From Neodiprion pinetum (taxonomy: Eukaryota; Arthropoda; Insecta; Hymenoptera; Diprionidae), in NCBI RefSeq assembly GCF_021155775.2, contig NC_060237.1, positions 20,172,970-20,236,969 on the forward strand: 64,000 nucleotides of DNA, written 5' to 3'. Under the pieces are notes generated by a model, which worked only from the letters and a program-made list of their open reading frames with translations, searched no databases and had not been told where the DNA came from. Positions 37,901 through 52,300 of this stretch are shown here, piece by piece. The first letter of the stretch is position 1. Each line of letters begins with the position of its first letter. Position numbers and translations under genes: made by a program.

Positions 37901-40442
37901 CCGTTCCGTAGGTCGAATCGTAAGCTCGTTATATATTTCTTCAGGCTTACTTAGGCTTAGGGTTGGATATACATTTCTCGTTCAATTTACGACGTCTGTG
38001 TTTTTTCATCCGTAGTTCTTTTAATTTTTTTCACCAATATTTGCCGGAATTATTTTTCAGATGGGATTGTGGGGCTGTTGCAATAAAATAATCGTGGCAC
38101 ACCCACGCCGAAGCTTAGGAAATATAATCTCGATCCCTCTGACCGTTTGGCTTGATCTTATCCTACTTCCTTTGGTACAGGCCTGATAATAGTACCCAAG
38201 ATAACGAGGTAATTGTTTTAATTGATGGGGCGTACTGAATTATTGATAATTGGGAGGTTCAGACGATTTTGCGATCGTCGCTAAGAACGAACTGTCGCGT
38301 ATTAAATACACGCTCGTTTCAACTTCATTATTCCAACGAAGAAAACGTTCTCACGTGTTTTAAATTAGTTTCAAATCACACCACGAACTGTACAAATGCA
38401 GGAATATTATTCGTCAATATATGTCTAGAGGAAAGGCCAAGGAGCAGACGACGAAAGGACGGTGAATAATGATATCTTCCGTTTGCTTTGAGGTAGAACT
38501 TGAACTTCGCCTTGCTGCTGCATTCGAGGCGATTGGTTGCAGGAGATAGTGAATTTTCTTGGAATACCGTAAAATGGGAATGGCTGCCACTGAATACTTG
38601 GCTGAAGAGAGTCGAGAGTGTTTAAAGTCTTGGGGTAGCGAAAGCGAGTTTCTTCTCTCTTCCTCTCTCGTTCATCTCTTGTTTTAGTTTTAAGCTAGCT
38701 CGCGAAAGCGTCAAAGCTTTCGTGCAAAAGTTTCGACGAGTCGCTGACTCGCAAATACTTCGCAAAAACTTCGATGTTATATAAATATGTTTGCAAAATA
38801 TACGGGCAACATCAAAATAAGTAATTTTCAATTTGCAATAAGCAGATGTCGAATATCCAGTAAAAGTATTTTTTGTTCGTGCAAGGGGAAATTAGCGAAA
38901 TAATCTTTTCACCGAGAATTATTGAAAAATAAAAATTTTACCGATGTTAATAATCTTATCGCAACTTATACTTTGTCACTTCACTTCTATTAATATACTG
39001 ATATTAGTACTTAGCAATCGGTGCTAAGATTTTGTTCGCAATCCCATTGCGGCACATTGTTAAACACGTTGCAGATAACGTTATCGCAAATGCGTTGCAA
39101 ACTTGATCGTTGTGCAGGCGTTATTGCTAAATCGACTTCCTTATTCGATTTTACCTCGGCACGAGCAAATAATTGTTATTCTATATCACGCGTGTATTAA
39201 CGTTATATTTACGTAAGGTACATACAATATTCATATATGCATCTGAATAATATGTATCATTGTACATAACGGGGATTTCTCGGACAAATTACGGTTATCT
39301 TATTACATGGTGTTTCATTTATTGTGTACAGCTTGCACAGCATTTAAATACGAGGAAATCCTCCGTGATATTTATTTACATATTAATTTATTTATCTTCT
39401 TTGAGCGATTCGCTGCTTGCGTTGATTATTGTTACGCAATCCTGAGTAAAAAGTAATCTGTGTCAATTAGCTTGTTTTTCCCTGAATTGGAACGAAATAT
39501 TTTCCTGTACGATTATATCCACTTATATTATTCAATTAGTGCATTATCGTTTTATCCAGGACACGAATACACCAGTAACGAAGATAACATGTATACGTAT
39601 GTCTTTCCAAGATTTTTAACGAGTGGTAAAAATCTTGTCACTACATTATACATTATTTACAGAAATTTATTTCAATGAAAATTGTGGCTCGTTGGAAATT
39701 CTCATGTGACAAACAACGAATTTATCGTTAAAATTACATTTATCTACAGACCTTTAACCTTGTTTTGTCGATACTAAGTTGTTATTACAACAAGCATTCG
39801 TATGCTCGTCTAGAATAAAAAAATAAAATAAATAAATAAATGTTCCACTCATTTTAAACAAGCCAAATGGAGTTCAAGCAATTTTTCCGCATTTTTTTGT
39901 CAACAGTGTCAAATCTGGAGTGTAAAATTCGAACAACATCGTTACATCTGTATAGTATAAATGATACGTAAATAATGAGATCAACGCGAGCCTATTTATA
40001 CGCAAGTATTAGAAATTAAAGGCCATGGCTTAATCGCGTGTCACGCTTGAAACGGCGAGCCGCATCAATTCGCTAATATTATACGTATATACAAGATATT
40101 ACGTCATAAGTCTCTTGGAGTTTGTACCGAAGTTTGAAACTACTTAAGTTCTGTGTGTAGATAGAGACGCAAATTGTTATGAGGGGAAGTGGTCGTCTAT
40201 GGTGGTTATACGCAAATTACGCAGATAGGTAATTGCCGGGACAATTGCTGCGGTAGACAATTGCAGAAGCTCTGGCCGTTGCATTGTTGCAAAATTGTGA
40301 CTTGTACCTACTTTCTCAAGTCGCATTCCGGCCACTGACGTTTTGCAATTTATAACTGACGTTGCGCAATAACTGTATTGTACTCATAAACACGCAGACT
40401 CTATGAATCATTGACTTTTGTCGATCTTAAGTTGTGTGCACG
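34996..40442. other. Intron segment, no gene seen
   Basis: AT-rich, with a GT/TATA-rich patch at about 37764-37812. A cluster of small inverted repeats lies at about 38700-38775, including CGAAAGC/GCTTTCG and GAGTC/GACTC pairs. No gene is recognised. Confidence 0.5.
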
Positions 40443-40712
40443 TTAGGGTGGTCCTTAATAGGGTTGTTTTTCAACTTTACTAATTTTACAAATTGACGGA
40501 ACGACTTATAAAATCTCAAAGAGCAAAACAAAGTTTTTCCCATTACGTTGTTTCCGTAAGATACTTCGATCACAAGGCGGACTATTTTAGAGATGATTCA
40601 GAGAGATCAATTTTTCAAGGAATTTGTTCTTTTTTTAAAACAATTTCAAACTGTTTAAGCTCCTGAGAGCCTTATAAAAATTCAAAAACAACTCTATTAA
40701 GAACCAACCTAA
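40443..40712. mobile_element. Inverted-repeat element with TTAGGGTGGTCC ends
   Basis: The left end reads TTAGGGTGGTCCTTAATAG and then GGTTGTTTTT. The right end in reverse reads TTAGGTTGGTTCTTAATAG and then AGTTGTTTTT. TA at both tips would suit a Tc1/mariner-type target duplication, but this is not certain. It is noncoding, about 270 bp, and MITE-like. Confidence 0.7.
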
Positions 40713-43700
40713 TGCAGATATAATAAAATTGATTTAATAATTTCAGTCCATACTTTCCATCCATCGGCAAAATTATTTTCGTACGATATTCAGCCGCGGC
40801 AGCTGTTGCGCAAATTACCTACCGAAAGATAATATTTTTCTTGCCGCTCGTTTTTCATCCGTATTTGTTTAAATTCACAGAATCTAATCGGTTTACGCAT
40901 ATATCAATCTGCCGCTTGTTATATAAATCCATACGTGAGAGCGGGTGAAAAAGAAAAATTTTACGTGTCTTTTTTTTTATCTATTCATCGTCGTAAAATA
41001 CGTCTTTGTTTATCGTAGTATTTGAGAGATTTCGCGATGGTCTGAGAATCTGATTTATCAAAGCAAATCCCAGTGCAGTCGTTTTTTACTTTTTTTTTAT
41101 ATAAAACATTGTATCGTGTCCGCAAAATTTTTGCGAACCATCGTCGATACCAACTAAGGTTCTGCGAATATCGTGCAATTTAGGACGTTCGCTAGAATTG
41201 CGTAGCGTTGATTTAGCTACATAAAAAGAAATTTCTCGCCTTTGTAGATATCGGGGGAAAATGTTGAAATTGCGAGTATTGCGGTAAAACTTTGCTTTTT
41301 ACTAGCATTATGTACTTATTACGCATTGATCGATACCGATGTTAAAATTTTCTTCAAACTTATTCACGAAACCGGGGTTACGCGCTTTTTGTTGAAAATA
41401 ACGAAGTTGCGGTTATAAGTCAACTGCGTAAGTCGTGGAAAGTTTCGGAGTAAAAACGAAGCATTTTCTTGTACGAATAAAATTGTTGATCGAAGAATTT
41501 AGAATTTGAAATTTATTCCGATCAATGATCTGCTGCACGCATTGTAATTCTATCGAATCTTTCCTCTTCGGTAATAAAATAACGTTATAATTCTTGTATC
41601 AACCTCGTTTCGTCAGTTATTATACAAATGATCGTTTATGCATAACTATATACAGTATAATGTAATACACGATCTAGAATATCAGGCCTCGGGATAGGAA
41701 ACAGATTTCGCGTTGCTCCACAAGCCGGTAGAAAGTTGATCGATTATCCTTGCGGCATAACGTTTTCATTTTTTCTGCAGAGCAGTGTTCGATAAAAAAA
41801 ACAAATTGGATAAAAGGAACCCGACCGTTGCGTAACATGTGGATTAACGCCCAATTATAGGAGAATTTTAGATGTTTAAGATTTGATATTTAATTTTTTT
41901 TTTTTTTTGTTTTCATTCACCGTCTACGCGTTAATATCAAACTGAGAATTTTCAATTTTGCACAACTTTCGCATAGCAAGAAATGTCGAGGTTACCACGA
42001 AAGGATCTATTTTCTTCTGTATAATTTCAGAAGCCCTGTTATCGTGTGCCGGACACGTATTTGCGCCGATTTTAAACCCAGGGTTTCAAAACGATGCAGA
42101 CATCCCAGTATAAGCCTTTAATTTGGCAACGCGAATCGCATCTCGGGTGGTCCAAGTCCGCGAACTGCAATTTCTGCGCTTTCGATTCGTATTCGTCGTA
42201 AACGCGGAGGTGAAGGTCGAAACCTTCGTGTATGTGTAATAATCCGCTACACGGGAGTCTTGCGAAAACATTCGTTTGAGACCGGCAATTTAGAACCTCT
42301 ACTTGTGGTTTGCCTTTTCGAATATATAATACGAAGAAAAATTGTCTGCAAACTTGTCATTTATATTAAATAAAATATAAGGGCCTATGATTATTTTTTG
42401 ATGAAGCACAACGCGAGTTACAGAAAACTTGACGCGATTATACAAAGTTATTTTGTATGGTAGAATTTTTTCTTTCTTGAATATTTCTTGAATTTAATTT
42501 GAAAAGTTTGCTGCTCTCGGAATTTGAAATTCTCACATTTGAATAATTACACGAAGAAAATGTCGGGTTTTTTTTTCTTTTTTTTTTTTTTGCTTGGTCT
42601 TTATTCGTTACTCAGCTATATTTGATGATACGAACTTGATTGTGGAAACATTTTGTGGAGAATTAAATTCTCCAGTATTGTCCATTCAATGGAATTCGTG
42701 TAAGATTCGATCAAAGTTAATTTCGCCTGTGTAAATACATCTTTTTACGTCCTTAGTAACGTTACGATAAAAATTAAATTCTCTATTTAACAAGTTATTT
42801 TACACGTGTTATCGAAAAATAATTTTTTTTACATCAAGCAGTAATTACTTTCTGGAAAGAATTTTGACCACGCGATTAAACAAGTCTGAAAACTGAAACG
42901 AGGTTGAAATTAAACGGGATGTAGATACTTCCTGTTTAGTTAACACGCGAAAACTTGCGAACCGCATAATATGTACGAATCAATTTGTGGTTTATTTTTC
43001 GACAGAGCTGCGATAAATCGTCCCGAACCCGTTATACCTGTATTCTTTCCCAGGTCACGGGCAGCGAACCTTTTACTCGTCCTTAACCACCTACAGAAAT
43101 ACACCCACAACGCTGTAACGCCTCGTTCACCAATCGCCACAAAGTTAGATTAATTAAATAGGCAAGGTCGGGTTAGGTTAGATTAATTTAGAACGGACTG
43201 GATTTCCGAATATACTTGGAAAGCATATCGTAACAATTTTACGAGGAGTTATCACATTTTACCCGACCAAATTTGCCGATATTTTTTTTTTTCTACGTTT
43301 TTAAATGGAATTGGCAAGAGTAGAATCGAATCCAATTAAAATGGAATGCTCCATATACGATGTACACCAAGAATAAAATTTCAACTTATCTATAGCAAAT
43401 TGTTTAAGATTTGTCAATTAAATCCCAACTTTTACTTTCTGTTTCAGGTGAGGCAATTTTTCATCTTATTCGATTACGGTTCGTCACATTCGATGCAGTG
43501 GCATATTATTACCGCAATTCAATATGCTGCAACTTGTTCCGAGATTGTAGACGAGGAATCGTCGATGCGGTAAGTCTGTCCTAACGGACGTCGGGACTTC
43601 TTATTTGTTTTTTACGCAGATTTTTTAAACAAATTCGTCTCGAGAATTCAGGTCGACCTTTCACTATTCAGTTTGATAGAAGCTTTTCAAAAAAGCATCT

Positions 43701-45789
43701 TGCATCAGAAACGCAGTGAGAATTGCCACGAAAACTAAGGTACGATTCATCGTCAGATCGTTTAACCTCATAAGATATGAATTAACGTCGATCAGAATCA
43801 TAGTTATTTCTAGTTTATGTCATTTTTCAGACGGAATCGATCGGAAAATGATTTTTAGAATTATCAGAGAAATTGGAACAGTTCGTACAATTTTGTACAA
43901 AGAATTGTTTCCATAGGAAATTGTAAATAGGCACCGTTTATCATAAAAACTTGATAGTTTTTTTATGAAAATTTGTATTGTTCGCGTAAAAAATCTACTA
44001 GACGTTACAAGTTTTAAAGAAAATTAATAATTCTTCATGAAAAACTAAATATGCATATTTACAAATTTGTACGAAGTAATACGAAGTATATTAATTTCTA
44101 TAAAGATTCGTAGTGTCAGAAATTTTCACCGGGATATCCTCTTTTCTTCGCACCTCTAAAATTGTTGCCATTTTATGTGATGGTACAGGGTTTTCAATGT
44201 CCTAGGGCTCAGAGGGGATTATTGCACGCGCATTAGAGCTGGGACAGAGTAAAATATTCGATTCCGAATTTTGAACTGTCGATCGGTGATGTCGGCGCAA
44301 TGTAAAGCATGAAAGAAATATCGGCTTACCGTCAGAAACGATCAACGGCTTTCATACCCTTTATTTGTAAAGCACACCCCGTTGCAAATACGTTTTGCAA
44401 ATAAAGCTACTTCACGCGATTTGCAAAGGTATTTTCCATCTCGTTTTTATCGAAATTGTTTCTGACACGGGAACATTTCAGGCTCAACATTCACGTTCGG
44501 ACGTATTCTTATCCTTTGTTCTCATCCTACTGTATTTTGTTCGTCTTGGTTGTCTTTTTTGTCGCATCCAATCGAAAATTGCCTTCCAAAGCGACGATTC
44601 AACCCTTTCAGTCACAATGGGATTCGCTGCGTCCCTTGTAAAAAAATTCCATGCCCCAGCTTTATCACAGTTTATTTACAAATTCAGCAACAAGTTTCGG
44701 CCAGAATTATCGAATTTTGTTAGGTATTTCCATTTTATATTGGTCATATTAGATCCGCGATATTGGATTTGGAATTTATCAAATTCTGACTTCAGATTTA
44801 GACAAAAACTCTCAAGTAAGAAAATTCAGGCCAAAGTATTGAGTGGAGAAATATGTGACTTGACTTGGTATTACATCTTATCTTGTCACCCTCAGTCGAA
44901 TCTTCCGTTATTCCAATATTAGCGCTAACCAAGCGTGTCACATCGCCAGGTACATGCAGCTAGTTATTTATATTTTTTTCAAGCTTCACCGGAAAAGGGA
45001 ATAAAATTGGAGAGAATTTTTCTTTTTTCTTTAATTTATTTCGTTATCGTTACTACCTCTCAACGCGGAATGCAATAATTTCGACGATTCTAACCCAGCT
45101 ATAAAATGTTCGTTCGCTTCGGAGTTTGTATCGCAACTTCCAATCGTTACTGCTGATGTGTAATTTTTTTTGTTGGAACGGATTTGAGGAATTTCAAAAT
45201 TAAATTATCAACTTTTTACTCTCACTTTGTTACATACAGACCTGTCAAAGAGCGTTGATTGTATAATATAATACATACACAGAGAAAGGATCTGTCGAAT
45301 TCATCAAATCAATCCCGTTTCACTCCGCAACATCAAACACGTAATATTTCATTAATGTATATTTTTATATTTATTTTTTCTAACGAATTTTTTTTTCTCG
45401 ATACGCAGAATACAGAAATATACTCCTTTCATCTTTACTTTGACGTTTAACCCCCAGGTTTGCACACTATGTCAAACAAACATGAAATCTGACTTGGGAG
45501 ATTTTTTCTCCCTGCACGCAGTGTCATTAAAATTCGAATTTCGAACCTGGTTTGTAATTGAGATATGTTTATCAGTCTCTGATGAATAACGAAAGGAATA
45601 CCTATTGAACAAGATTTATTTGATACGTGTCGTATATTGATTTGATAATTATACGTTATCATTCTTTTTTTATTTTCTTTTTTCAACTATCGCACTATTC
45701 CATGCCATTTTTTGTTAGACTGCAGTTCCGTCGTCGATTCTTTGACACTGTGTATGTATTGTGTATATCAGTATATATATATATATATA
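40713..45789. other. Intron segment, no gene seen
   Basis: A partial match to the family A terminus (TTAGTAACGTTACGATAAA, about 42754-42772) may be a degraded fifth copy. A T run lies at about 42567-42592. The open frame at 44395-44922 starts at a TTG and has no domain. A ratchet-like junction is at 43447. Confidence 0.5.
43424..43453 (+). other. Candidate recursive-splice (ratchet) site
   Basis: A strong pyrimidine tract (CCCAACTTTTACTTTCTG) runs into TTTCAG, followed at once by GTGAGG (AG at 43446-43447, GT at 43448-43449). The acceptor half is among the best I saw in the window. The donor half is acceptable. It lies about 19.5 kb after the candidate at 23920. Confidence 0.3.
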
Positions 45790-46339
45790 TGGGGCATTCC
45801 ACGTCAAATCGACCTGAAGAAAAGCCTGACCCTCTCAGAATTGTATGTAAAAAAGTTTCAATTTTGAGTGAAATTTAACGTCCAAATATGCTGATATTTA
45901 TCGAGGCCGCTAAAAAAATATTCGTGACTTTGAAACCAAATTCCGGCCCGTGATGAAATTTACACAAGTTTTTGAATACCGAGAGATGAATATCCTCTGA
46001 TATTATTAGGGAAAAAAATTGAACCGTTTTTTTAAAAATCTCACAAATTAATGTTTATCGAATTTTTAAGAACTTTCAGCGGCCTCGATAAATCTTTGCA
46101 TTCTTTGGCGTTAAAGTTGACTCAAAGCTAAGACTTTTTTATTCCTAACTTGTTTCCGTATAATTAAATGTAAACAGTTTTCAAGTTGTACTCAATTGCT
46201 AACGTCTAAAAGTCGTCGTATAAAAATCTTTAAAAAATCGCAAGCATTTTCGACGAGTAACAGAGAGTTTTCATAAAGTTTAAACTGATTCTAAAAGGGT
46301 TAGACTTTTAGTCAGGTCTATCCGACGTGGAATGCCCCA
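45790..46339. mobile_element. Long foldback element, GGGGCATTCCAC ends, copy 1
   Basis: Both tips read GGGGCATTCCACGTC in inverted orientation, and the arms stay similar for 55 bases or more (GACCTGA, AAAAG, ACCCT, AGAAT in register). Pairing resumes near the middle with TTTATCGAGGCCGCT at about 45898-45912 and its complement at about 46079-46093. The element is about 550 bp, noncoding, and almost a complete hairpin. Flanking ATAT repeats obscure any target duplication. Confidence 0.8.
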
Positions 46340-49300
46340 TATATATGTACATCCGCATTGGTACATAGGGATAGTATCTGCTGGTACATAACAGAGAGAA
46401 CCGGCAGCGATGGCGTATCCTTGACGGCGCCAACTTTTCCCGTGACTCATTGACGACAACGTGGCTTGTTTCCCGGTCTATATCGTGCCGACTATCTTCT
46501 CCGGATGAGCTTTCCTCGAAGGCTATTGACAAACTTCTCCCCCACTGGCGGATGCGTGGTGGCGATAAATCATCGAGGAATAGAATAAAAATTGATGAAA
46601 TAAAAAATATCTAACCAGGTCGAGTCCGCCGTCATTTATTATATACCTAAGTAAAATCGTTCCCTTAATGATCAGGTGATCAGGTCATACATGTACGTAC
46701 GAATTTTTCATTTTAATTGATGTAGTTGTTTGTTTTTTTTTTTTTTTTCATCATATTCTTCCACAAATTTAGATAGAAAATATTGGATCATTATCGAAGA
46801 TCGGAAAAGTTGCGCTTTCCGTGTTCAATTGAGTAATTGCGATGCGGGCGGTTATTAGTTGCGGTCGATTGATTCATCCGAAAATCATTCGACGATATTC
46901 CTATTTGTATATAATATATACACGGTGATTATCCGGATTAGATCAATTTGGTTTCAATGTTCGACGAACGGGATTGCGGTGCAAAGTGGTACGCGAAACA
47001 GGATAAATTGATACGGGGATTACGAATTCCACGGACTGCGCATCGCGTGCGATTTTTTTTTTTTTCTTTTTTTTTCCCCTACGTACGATACGCTTTGATT
47101 CGTCGATGGGAGACCGTTCGACGTGCACGTCTCTCCGTACAATTACACACTTTATGGTGTTTTTTTTTTTTTTTTTTTTCTTCTTCTTTTTTTCTCCCGA
47201 ATTCGATACCGATCACTTTTAGAGACTACGAAATCCGCGCCAATTCGCCCATTTATTTATATTTACCGTGAAAATTGTACTCTCGCGTCGCGACGTCGTT
47301 TTCAGCTGATTGCTTACTCCCGATATAGTCTTCATATGTATTTACCTGTATATAAATTAAGCTATCATACATACGTGCAACTGACAACTAACCAACCCTC
47401 GTCAACTCTGATTTCCGGTAAACGATGCGCGCGATTAGCCCCGATTCATTTAGGTAAGTGTGTAATCAATTATCGAAATTGAAATAACATATAAGAAAAA
47501 TCTAGCGGAGTTATAAAGGATACGAAATTTTTTTTTTTTTTGAGGGATTTCAACTCGTTTTTGCAACAGCTCTGATTTTGGGAGATCGTAAAATTTTCGG
47601 CAATTAGTGAAACATTGTAAGTATATTCAGCATTTGGAGCTTTATTAATGTGACATGTATAACGAATTTTATAACAGCTTCGCGGTTAAAAATGATTCGA
47701 CCAGTTTTGAGAGACAGTAATTACGACATAGAAGTTGGCGTGACGCGACCTACGCGCCCTTCGCCGCTAATGATTAATGCTCCAGTTAGCTCTTCGGCCG
47801 TGTTATTTGTTCGTTTTCCATAAAAGCTTATACACGTATAACGAAGGGAAGCTGCACGGTCCTCACCGTAACCCATTCTTTTAGTTTCGCAGAATTTTTG
47901 CAATACAGCTGCGGTGCAACGAACGGGTGAAAGAAACTCAAAGAATTTCTTGCGTTTTCCTATTTCTTCATTACAGGAGGCGGCCCGTAAAAGAGTTACG
48001 ATGGTAAATTTTAATTGAAACGGGTGCAGTGCAGGTACGCACATACGGTATTACAAAGTATACATATGGCATGGTATTATAGCTATATACATACGTACGC
48101 GCGAAATATATGTTTGCATGAAAAACTAAAAACGAATTATCATACTCGCTCGGGAGTATAAAATATGCGTATTATTTATTTATACCACTATCGTATACAG
48201 ATGAATAGCGAGACTATGTTTTTAATTTCTTTTCTTTCATCGCAAGTGTAATACAAGCTACCAGCTGTATGCACACGTGACTGACAGCCGTCTACGAACC
48301 GGCAGATAAGTCAGATTATATCACGCAATCTTGATCACCGCCAATTATACGACATGTCAGATTTTATCGTCGCTATCCAGTCGAATAGGGTGCAATGTAA
48401 AACGATTAAGGGGACCGGGGATCCGGTTAGTTTGACAAATGGGGAGAGTAGAGTTTTGGTCACGTTGTATTTATTTGACGAGAAAAGTGTTGTAGGTACG
48501 TTTGCCGTTTTCATTACCGTGGGTTCTAAATTTTTAATTTAATGTGATATATTTTTTCAGCCTTCGTTACTGAATATTCAGGGATGCTAAAATGTGTAAT
48601 CAGATCAGCGAAACTTCGTAACATAAATGAAACAATTTTACTAAAACTGAGTGACTTATTCGTTTCTTTTATTCATTATACGGCCGGCGTTAAAGGGACA
48701 AATACAGCGATTGAAAAAAAAAAACTAACATAGTCCAAAATCGATTCACTTCTTAACCAAAGTTCATTTTTCTTGAAGAAATTTTTGAGTCACAGTCTTT
48801 TAGCATCGATGATCTAATTTATCTTTTCAACATCTGACATTCTTTGGTGAACGATTCCTCATCTTTTGAATTTATGGGATTTCAAAACCGAAAGATCTTT
48901 AAAAAAAAAATCACTAATTTACAAATTTATTATCTTTGTCAAAAAATATTTTTTCTTGCTCAATCCCATGCATTCAGATGTTGAGGATTTTTCTTTGAAA
49001 GAAATTGAGCAGCAAGTGAGATTTATAACCGACCAATGGCACGAAAAAGTACCAAAACATTGTTGTTTTTCAAATTTTATTCGTGTGAAACGAATTTTGG
49101 TTGAGAAATAAATTTATTTTAGCTGCTTTGTATTGGTTGGCTTGGTAACCGATAATAATAATTAATTGATTGAAACAAGTTTCACACAAAGTTTGAACTT
49201 GTATTCTCGTTGCTGTTCTTCCGTGTCATTGTGGGAAAAAGTTCAGGAAAAATTGACGAAAAAAGGCATTAGGAGTGAAATGCGAGAAGAATAGAAAAAA

Positions 49301-52300
49301 AAGAAGAAATACAGTAGAACAAAATAACAGGGACCGACCGAGTTTACAGAGAACACTTTCCGACGCAGTCTCTTCCTCTTCTCACCCCTCTACTATCAAG
49401 TTGATCTCGAATGCAACGAGCAACGCCTCGCCTCGGCTTGCAAACTCGACTAACAGCATGGAACAACTCCGTAATTGTTTGAGAAGATAAGACGCCGGTG
49501 GTTCTAAACCCCCCTCGACGCTCTGCCTTCTTCCTTTTTTCTCTCCTCTTGGCGCCTTATCCACCGCCACTGTTTCAAAGTCCTCGCGTATCTCGTTACG
49601 TTTAATAAATTCCACGTCTCTCGTCGTTAATCTCGGCGAATAAACCGCACGAATGTACCAATTAAAACGAACTGTTTCTACTTATTATAACCAAGCGAGG
49701 AATCCACGTTTCGTCTCTCTCTAGAACCTTTGGCACGTTCTTATCATTTTATCGAACTCTGATTTTATCCAGGCATGTGTCACAGGTATACCTAAGGACG
49801 AAATTTATTCCCACGACGCGTAGTAGAACCTCGTTATCGTCAACTTGGAACGGTCTACCGGCCACTTCCACTCCGGCGATCATCCGCGACTAAACGGCTC
49901 GAGAGCAAAACTAACTCCTTGTTGTCAACGCGAGTTTCAACCGTTTAGCAATAACGACTGCTTATAGCGTATAAAGGTTTTATCCGAAGTACTTTTACGA
50001 AAAATTTGAAAGTCAGAAGAACAATCGAACTGCAGTATTTTGATCTTGGAGACCTTACGAGGTAAAAAAATCCAGGATGAATTTAAAAAATTTTGTGCTG
50101 TTTTATGAAAAAGCTTGAACGACGTAACTGCATACGTGCTACGTAGCTGTTGTCCAAATGTAGGCCAACGACAAAGACGCGTCAGTTCCACGCGTCGCGG
50201 GTATGCAAAGTCTTCTTTGGCCTATCGTTTCAACGAGTAGCGGAATTTTTTGAAAGAAAGTGGTTTTAAACGCAGATCGAAGTGTGCGCAGAAAAAGCAT
50301 TTGCATGTGGGACCTGAGGATCTCCATATTTCCGAGCGCTCGGTGCAGAATTACAAAAAGATCAGCGTACATTCGCGTTGTTAGAGCCGCCACATCCTCT
50401 CGAGGTATGAAAAAGCTCACGTACCAGCTGCATAGCTTTGGACTCGTATTTGTCCGCCGGTATTGTGTGCGAAGAAGGCGCCTTCTCAACGCCAACTGGG
50501 ATTTCGTTTAACACGAACTTTGAAGAAGCTTGGACTAGTAATGAGTTTTGCCTTCATTCAGCGAGTTCACCTAACATCAGAATGATCTCCTGCCTTCTCC
50601 TCCGCCTTTCGTGTAATAGTAATTCTCTTCAACATCGCGAGCCACGCGAGAATAAAACGATTACGCCGACTCAAGTTCGAACGATATCCTCCTTTCGTTC
50701 AATCTCCTCCTCTTTCTTCTTTACCGGCTCAATTACGTCTTTGCCAAAGAAATAACCTCGGATTTCTGTTTCCTGATTACTGCGGAAGTTTTTTTCCTCG
50801 GAAAAGGAAAGAGGGCGGAAAAGCGGGTAAAACTTTTCCTGCTAATATACACGTCGTGGCGTTGCGATGCCTCGATAAGTTAATTCGTCGCAATTGTGCG
50901 GACATTGTGAGGTTGCCACTGTTTCGATTCATTCTTGTTACAGAAGTTCTCAGCCACCGTTAATACTGAAGCGTCACAACTCCGTTATATTTTCGCTTTT
51001 GACAGCACAGGAGAGATTCGACGCACGTCGAAAACGTGAAAGTCATTTTTGGAATACACTCCGCAGTGTTCTCTACTCGTTGATGTTGAACGAATTGTCC
51101 AAGATACTGGTAAATGACCTACTTAAAATTAGAGCGTGCACACGTTGAAAAAAAAAAAAAAACAGTTTACCTTTGTGCAAATAAATCTGCCATTAGCTAT
51201 TTCGTCGAACGTACCCTTACACGGCATGGCGGTAAGTAATGACCAATTTGGAGGTTCAAAACGATATTTTTCGAACGACCGTCAGTGTCGGAAACTGTGC
51301 AGTACAAGGGATCGGTAGACCGACGCGAAGCTTCCCTGTTTTTAGGTTTTCTGTTTATTTTTCGCATAACGATACTCCGTGTACAGAATGAAGAATGACC
51401 ATTTGTAAGTAGACACCGAAACGGCAACAAAGTGTGACGTATATTGAATGGCGCTGATGGTTAACCGGTAGAAATAATAAGAGGTGCTTTTAGCGATGAT
51501 GAATCAATCACCGAACCGTGTCGAGGTTGAAACACTGGCGAGATAACCGAAAAAGAAAGAAAGAGAAGCGGTACACGCGAATCCGAGCAAAGTTTAACTT
51601 CGCAGAGAATAACGGTTATTAGTCAAGGTGGCGGTTCGCTTGCGGTGCTCGTCAACCGTCAACTTCTTGGCATCGGAGTCCATTAGTCCGGAGATACATC
51701 TCTCGGGTATCCTTTTATTTACGATAGAATCCTTTGAATACGAACGACGCTGAGTGCAGCGTGGAAACGGAGAGAGTACACATCGCGTTGCTTTATACCC
51801 AATGTTGTAGAATCTTGCAGAGCTAGGCAGAAGTAGCGGCTGTTCCTCGAGATGAGAGCAATGACTCGGTCAGATTGATGAACCCTGTTTGTCGGTACCG
51901 TGCTCTCGTCATATTTCTGCCCGATCTCATGCATACCACGGACGCTTTTGCCTTCACGAAGACACGCTGATCGTCAGCCATTGTGCTTCTCCAGCTTCCG
52001 ATCGCGCCTCGTTGCGAGAGGAGTCCAAGCGTCGAGGAGCATTGGCGACGTTTTCCAATTTCATTTCCCGGCTCGCATTCCCATCTCCTTACTTCCCCCT
52101 TGCTGGAATCAACTCGATCACCTCGCTGGTTTGCAGTGTAAGTTAACCTCGTGCGAGAGAGGACAGATTTACGGTTGCTTCGAATTCGTGTAACGCGTCG
52201 CGAGTCGGACCAATAACTACTTTACTGCAGAGGTACTCGTAGAACGAACTGCACGGTGTGCGGAGAGTCTCTCCTAACAAGTTGTGCCGAGTTATACCTA

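Noticed and set aside
43168..43184. GGTTAGGTTAG resembling the insect telomere repeat TTAGG
   Set aside because: Only two units are present. This is too short to be an interstitial telomeric array.
44395..44922. Open frame of 175 codons
   Set aside because: It opens at a TTG codon, has no recognisable domain, and reads like AT-rich chance sequence with Phe/Ser/Leu bias.
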